DNA of 64,000 nt from an uncultured Tenacibaculum sp. (GTDB lineage: Bacteria > Bacteroidota > Bacteroidia > Flavobacteriales > Flavobacteriaceae): the NCBI RefSeq assembly GCF_947499065.1, contig NZ_CANMMT010000007.1, positions 62,001-126,000 on the forward strand. Direction: 5' to 3'. The notes beneath the pieces are model-generated. The model ran no database searches and was not told where the DNA came from. It saw only the letters and a program-made list of their open reading frames with translations. Made by a program: the position numbers and the translations under genes. This document shows positions 60,317 to 64,000 of this stretch, piece after piece. Numbering within the stretch: position 1 is the stretch's first letter; each line of letters starts with the position of its first letter.

Positions 60317-61846
60317 ATGAAGAAAACGATATTATTAATACTAATTGTATTCGGAATTAATCATGCTTTTTTAGGACAAATACCCAAAGAACGAGAAAAG
60401 CAAATTATAGCTTTAGTAAAAGAATCAGATAAGTTAATAAAAGAAAAACCAGTAGAGGTTAAGGAAAATATAAATAGGTTTTTAAGTTATGTACCATCAC
60501 CAGAATTAGTAAAAATTGTATTGAACTTAATGCAGGAAAACTCATCTACTAAAGAGTTAAAAATACTATTAAACGATTTTTCTAAAGGAAAAATAACTAT
60601 TGAAGAAGCAGTAGAAGAAGTTGAATCTAAAATATATGCTTTAACAAATGTGAATTTAATTGATGGAACTAGTTCAAAACCAAAAGTAAATAGCACTATT
60701 GTTTTTAAAGGAACTCAAATAACAGATATCTATAAAGGCAATGCTAAAAAGTTAAACAAAGAAGCTATTGTAATAGATTTAAAAGGAAAATATATAATGC
60801 CAGGATTAATTGATTCTCATGTGCATTATGCTACTGATCCTAGTCTAGAAACATATGAAAGTGTTAAAAAAGGGTTTAGAAAAGTTCTAGGATCTGGAAT
60901 TTTAGGAATTAGAGATATGGGAGGAGATGGTAGAGCTTTAGCATATTATAAAAGACAATTATTAGCGAATCAAATATTAGGACCAGATTTAAACTTTTCT
61001 AGTATTCTAGCAGGACCTAATTTTTTCTCAGATTCTCGAGTGATTGCTAGTTCGGTTGGAGTGGAGCTTGGAACTGGGGCTTGGGCACACAAAGTAACTA
61101 AAGAAACAGATTTAACATCTTTAATGCAACGTGTAAAAGGAATTGGGTCTACAGCGGTAAAATTGTACTATGATATTGACGGAAACTTAGCAAAAAAAAT
61201 TGCAGATGCTGCGAAAAAAGCCGGGTTAAAAGTATGGGCGCATTGGGCAATTAGACCATCTGATGCAAAACAAACTTCAGAAGCTGGAGTGCAAGTAGTA
61301 TCACATGCTCAAATCTTTGGAAGATTACCAGAAGGAGAAACCAATGAGTCCGCACTTAAAAAGTATGGAGAGAAAGAGTTATGGGAAATAATGAAGAAAA
61401 AAGGAACAATACTAGAACCTACATTTGCAGTGTATAATGATAGGAAAGAAAAAAGTATTAACGATATGGCAAATTTACTAACAAAAAATGCATTAAAGGC
61501 TGGTATTAGGATAGCTGCAGGTAGTGATGTACATGGGAATGATGAATTACCAGGAGGTCATATAGAGTATAGGTTGTTAAAGGAAAGAGCAGGTATGACT
61601 ATATTTGAAGTGTTAAAATCAGCAACTTTAATAAATTCAGAAGCAACAGGTTTTGAAAATCAATTAGGAAAGATAGCTATAGGAAAACCAGCCTCTTTTT
61701 TGGTGTATGAACAAAATCCTTTAAAAGACATAACTTTTTGGGCTAAACCTTTATATGTAGTAAAAAAAGGAACAATATATTCAGGAGCTGAATTAAGAGA
61801 TGAAAATAGTACTGTTACTCCTCTTTATACTTTAAATAAAAGGTAA
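60317..61846 (+). CDS. Secreted amidohydrolase
   Basis: 509 residues. Signal peptide (about 1-21), an extra helical domain (about 22-110), then an amidohydrolase barrel with H-x-H in GLIDSHVHYAT, Lys in TAVKLYYD, His in VWAHWAI and VVSHAQ, and Asp in AAGSDVHGND. This residue set matches imidazolonepropionase/prolidase-type members of the family. Substrate unknown. It follows the M19-like gene by about 100 bp. Confidence 0.83.
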   Translation: MKKTILLILIVFGINHAFLGQIPKEREKQIIALVKESDKLIKEKPVEVKENINRFLSYVPSPELVKIVLNLMQENSSTKELKILLNDFSKGKITIEEAVEEVESKIYALTNVNLIDGTSSKPKVNSTIVFKGTQITDIYKGNAKKLNKEAIVIDLKGKYIMPGLIDSHVHYATDPSLETYESVKKGFRKVLGSGILGIRDMGGDGRALAYYKRQLLANQILGPDLNFSSILAGPNFFSDSRVIASSVGVELGTGAWAHKVTKETDLTSLMQRVKGIGSTAVKLYYDIDGNLAKKIADAAKKAGLKVWAHWAIRPSDAKQTSEAGVQVVSHAQIFGRLPEGETNESALKKYGEKELWEIMKKKGTILEPTFAVYNDRKEKSINDMANLLTKNALKAGIRIAAGSDVHGNDELPGGHIEYRLLKERAGMTIFEVLKSATLINSEATGFENQLGKIAIGKPASFLVYEQNPLKDITFWAKPLYVVKKGTIYSGAELRDENSTVTPLYTLNKR

Positions 61847-61990
61847 AAGACAATAAAAAAGTCAATAAACCCCATGAAAAATTCAGTTGAATACTTGAGT
61901 TTTACAGCGAGTAATTTTTGATTATTTCAAAATAAGTTTTTTCTATGCTTAAAGTATACTAAAGTAATTTATTAGGAGTTTATTTGTAGT

Positions 61991-62020
61991 ATCAATCGGA
62001 ACAAAAGATTGATTTTTTTA
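61991..62020 (+). terminator. Intrinsic terminator
   Basis: Stem atcaatc/gattgat (61991-61997 with 62007-62013) and a run of T, ending the amidohydrolase unit. Confidence 0.8.
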
Positions 62021-62035
62021 GGGGATTAAAGAAAA

Positions 62036-62068
62036 GTGCCTGCTCTATTATTAGAGCAGGGCTTTTTG
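62036..62068. terminator. Intrinsic terminator, second
   Basis: Stem cctgctct/agagcagg (62039-62060) with T-run rightward. It lies 10 nt before the convergent Lrp stop and probably serves both directions. Confidence 0.75.
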
Positions 62069-62070
62069 TT

Positions 62071-62559
62071 TTATGGATGAACACTAATTTTAGTCGTATT
62101 TTTCGTTTGCTTGATAATAAAAGAACTTTGGATGTTGGAAATAATTTCTAATTGAGAAATTTTCTTCATTACAAAATCTTGATAATGACTCATGTCGTTT
62201 AAAATAATTTTTAATAAAAAATCATAAGCACCAGCAATGTAGGATACTTCAACTATCTCATCAATATCAGCAACATAGTTTTCAAATTCTTTAAAAAATA
62301 CCTCCTGATGCTTAACTAAGGTAACTTGACAATACACAATTAAACTTTTTCCTAAAGTTTCAGGCTTAACAATAGCTACATATTTATCAATAACCTTATT
62401 AGACTCCATACGTTTAATACGTTCATGCGTAGGTGTAATTGACAAGTTTACTTTAGCAGCTAGTTGTTTTATGGACTGTTTACTGTCGGTTTGCAGCTCA
62501 TTAATCAGTTTTAAATCGATATGATCTAGCGTGTGCACGGTATTTTTTCCTGTTTTCAT
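62071..62559 (-). CDS. Lrp/AsnC-family transcriptional regulator
   Basis: 162 residues. N-terminal helix-turn-helix (about 10-70, with DSKQSIKQLAAKVNLSITPT) and RAM domain (about 75-150, IAGAYDFLLKI). It is a paralogue of the regulator at 162-623. It lies divergent from the histidine decarboxylase gene with a 136-bp shared region, so it most likely regulates that gene, perhaps sensing His. Confidence 0.92.
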   Translation of the reverse strand: MKTGKNTVHTLDHIDLKLINELQTDSKQSIKQLAAKVNLSITPTHERIKRMESNKVIDKYVAIVKPETLGKSLIVYCQVTLVKHQEVFFKEFENYVADIDEIVEVSYIAGAYDFLLKIILNDMSHYQDFVMKKISQLEIISNIQSSFIIKQTKNTTKISVHP

Positions 62560-62695
62560 CAGTTAAGTGTTTGTGTGAAAGAATAAAATTCTTTTTAAAG
62601 AGTAAAAATAGTATAATTTAGTTATTTTAAAACTTGTTTTTGGTAATTTATTCTTTCATGTAACTTTGGGGGAGAATTTTATACATATAATAGAA

Positions 62696-63808
62696 ATGGA
62701 AAGAATAGAAGAGATTTATAATAGAATTAGTGAAAGTTCATCGAGGTTTTTAGGGTATCCTTTAGCAAAAGATTTTGATTATAAAGAATTTGCTCCCTTT
62801 TTAAATTTATGTATTAATAATGTGGGAGATCCAGAATCACCATCTACCTTGTCAATAGATACTAAAGATGTGGAGAGAGAAGTTATTTCTTTTTTTGCTG
62901 ATATATTATCAACCAATACCAAAGAAACTTGGGGCTACATTACAAATGGAGGAACTGAAGGAAATCTTTATGGTTTGTATTTAGCAAGAGAGAGCTTTAA
63001 TAACCCTATAGTGTATTATAGTGAGTCTACGCATTATAGTGTAAAAAAGAATTTACATTTATTGAATTTAAAAAGTATTGTAGTAAGAAGTCAGTCTAAT
63101 GGAGAAATGGATTATGAAGATTTAGAAAGTCTTTTAATCCTTAATAGAGACAGACCCGCAGTTTTCTTTTTAAATATAGGAACTACAATGACCGAGGCTG
63201 TTGATGATTTGGATAGAGTGAAAAAGTTAATTAAAAAGTATGCAATCAAAGATTACTATATACACTGCGATGCAGCATTTTTAGGTTGTATAGCACCGTT
63301 TGTAGACCCAAAACCAAAGTTTGATTTTGCTGAAGGAATTGATAGTGTTTCTATTTCTGGACATAAGTTTATTGGAGGACCAATACCATGTGGAATTGTT
63401 TTGGCAAAGAGGAAACACAGAAACCGTATTGTAAATTCAGTATCCTATGTAGGAACCTTAGATACTACAATTACAGGGTCTAGAAATGGATTAACACCAT
63501 TGTTTTTATGGTCGTTTATAAAGAAACATGGTAAAGAAGGATTGATAAAACGTACAAGGGAATCGCAAAAGTTAGCAGCTTATACTGAAATGAGGTTGAA
63601 AGAAATTGGTGTAAATGCTTGGAGAAACAATGATGCTTTAACGGTAGTTTTAGATAAGCCGTCGAAAGGTTTATGTGAAAAATATCAATTAGCATCAGAA
63701 GATACTATAGCACATATTATTTGTACCCCAGGAATTGAAAAAAGCCAAATAGATACTTTTATAGAAGATTATGAAAAAGAACTCTTAGTACTTGAAGTGC
63801 TAGCCTAA
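62696..63808 (+). CDS. hdc: PLP-dependent histidine decarboxylase
   Basis: 370 residues from ATG 62696 (MERIEEIYNRISESSSRFLG); a TTG ten codons earlier is unlikely. The PLP-binding Lys is in ISGHKFIGGPIPCG, and YITNGGTEGNLYG and HCDAAFLG form the cofactor pocket. Length and motifs match bacterial PLP-type histidine decarboxylases, which make histamine from L-histidine, for example in siderophore pathways. The gene stands alone here; siderophore genes were not seen. A divergent Lrp regulator precedes it. Confidence 0.85.
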   Translation: MERIEEIYNRISESSSRFLGYPLAKDFDYKEFAPFLNLCINNVGDPESPSTLSIDTKDVEREVISFFADILSTNTKETWGYITNGGTEGNLYGLYLARESFNNPIVYYSESTHYSVKKNLHLLNLKSIVVRSQSNGEMDYEDLESLLILNRDRPAVFFLNIGTTMTEAVDDLDRVKKLIKKYAIKDYYIHCDAAFLGCIAPFVDPKPKFDFAEGIDSVSISGHKFIGGPIPCGIVLAKRKHRNRIVNSVSYVGTLDTTITGSRNGLTPLFLWSFIKKHGKEGLIKRTRESQKLAAYTEMRLKEIGVNAWRNNDALTVVLDKPSKGLCEKYQLASEDTIAHIICTPGIEKSQIDTFIEDYEKELLVLEVLA

Positions 63809-63900
63809 TGAGTTTGTTATTTTGTTGATTTTCAGTTTTTTTGAAATTTGACCAAAATTCTTTAAATTTGTAATCAGAAGAATTAATAGCAATATAATTA

Positions 63901-64000
63901 TTGCAAGCTTATTTTCTATCTTAAGGAAGACATTGGGAAGATAAGTTTTATTTCTTACGGAAATCTCCGTATACCTTAATTAGTAATAACTAATTGGTGT
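63901..64000 (+). ncRNA. Structured leader, second copy
   Basis: The same element as at 54952-55062: a helix cttat/ataag (63908-63938) around ttaaggaagacattggg, then ttacggaaatctccgtataccttaat, whose partner strand would lie beyond the window. The equivalent helix in the first copy is longer with base changes on both sides, which is covariation. A gene controlled by it is expected just right of the window. Confidence 0.55.

Overview
The window is AT-rich DNA from a member of the Bacteroidota, most likely a marine flavobacterium of the Tenacibaculum/Polaribacter kind. The support is indirect: promoters of the TTTG-N19-TATATTTG type, many DUF3857, AraC-with-membrane-domain, M56/BlaI and split LysO genes typical of Flavobacteriia, and strong A/T preference in third codon positions. 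No rRNA or species marker is present, so the genus is an inference.

Layout. (1) 1-12.6 kb is chromosome: an Lrp regulator, two secreted DUF3857/transglutaminase-like proteins, a DUF4407 membrane protein, a BlaI/M56 repressor-sensor pair with two operators, a histidine kinase/response regulator pair with a small secreted protein, an M20 dipeptidase and tRNA-Leu(UAG). (2) 12,652-42,153 is an integrated element of 29,449 bp plus one extra att copy. It sits in the 3' part of tRNA-Leu and is bounded by a perfect 53-bp direct repeat. (3) 42.15-64 kb is chromosome again: a lipoprotein, a fibre-like surface protein, a GG-leader peptide, HxlR and NAD-binding genes, MipA/OmpV, a CoiA-like protein with a probable frameshift, a PD-(D/E)XK protein, hydrolases, an EF-hand/ClpP-like fusion, a serine/threonine dehydratase-like enzyme with split LysO, MarR, an M19-like peptidase, an amidohydrolase, and an Lrp next to a histidine decarboxylase.

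The element reads as a temperate virus-like unit. The left end holds a tyrosine integrase, a three-gene cassette of unknown function, a UmuC/SRAP pair and two membrane coiled-coil proteins. The right end holds an XRE repressor with two operators, a long structured leader, a candidate replication protein, a serine recombinase and many small genes. One long leftward series (39 kb to 20 kb) ends in a late-like module: a transglutaminase-type cysteine protease, small beta-rich and membrane proteins, GH108 lysozyme, a holin-like and a spanin-like protein, a spike with a tail-fibre-type tip, and an ArdC metallopeptidase fused to a RadA-like ATPase. No terminase, portal, tape measure, sheath, relaxase or VirB4 gene was recognised. 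A non-tailed particle with an unrecognised capsid protein is therefore the most interesting hypothesis.

Other links deserve attention. Four accessory genes, two in the element and two on the chromosome, share one promoter design with the same 36-bp spacing between a TACGG-N4-CCGTA-like box and the -7 element. A 169-bp inverted repeat flanks the RadA-like domain, and the element carries a serine recombinase, which suggests possible inversion. A conserved hairpin leader precedes the EF-hand gene and recurs at the window end.
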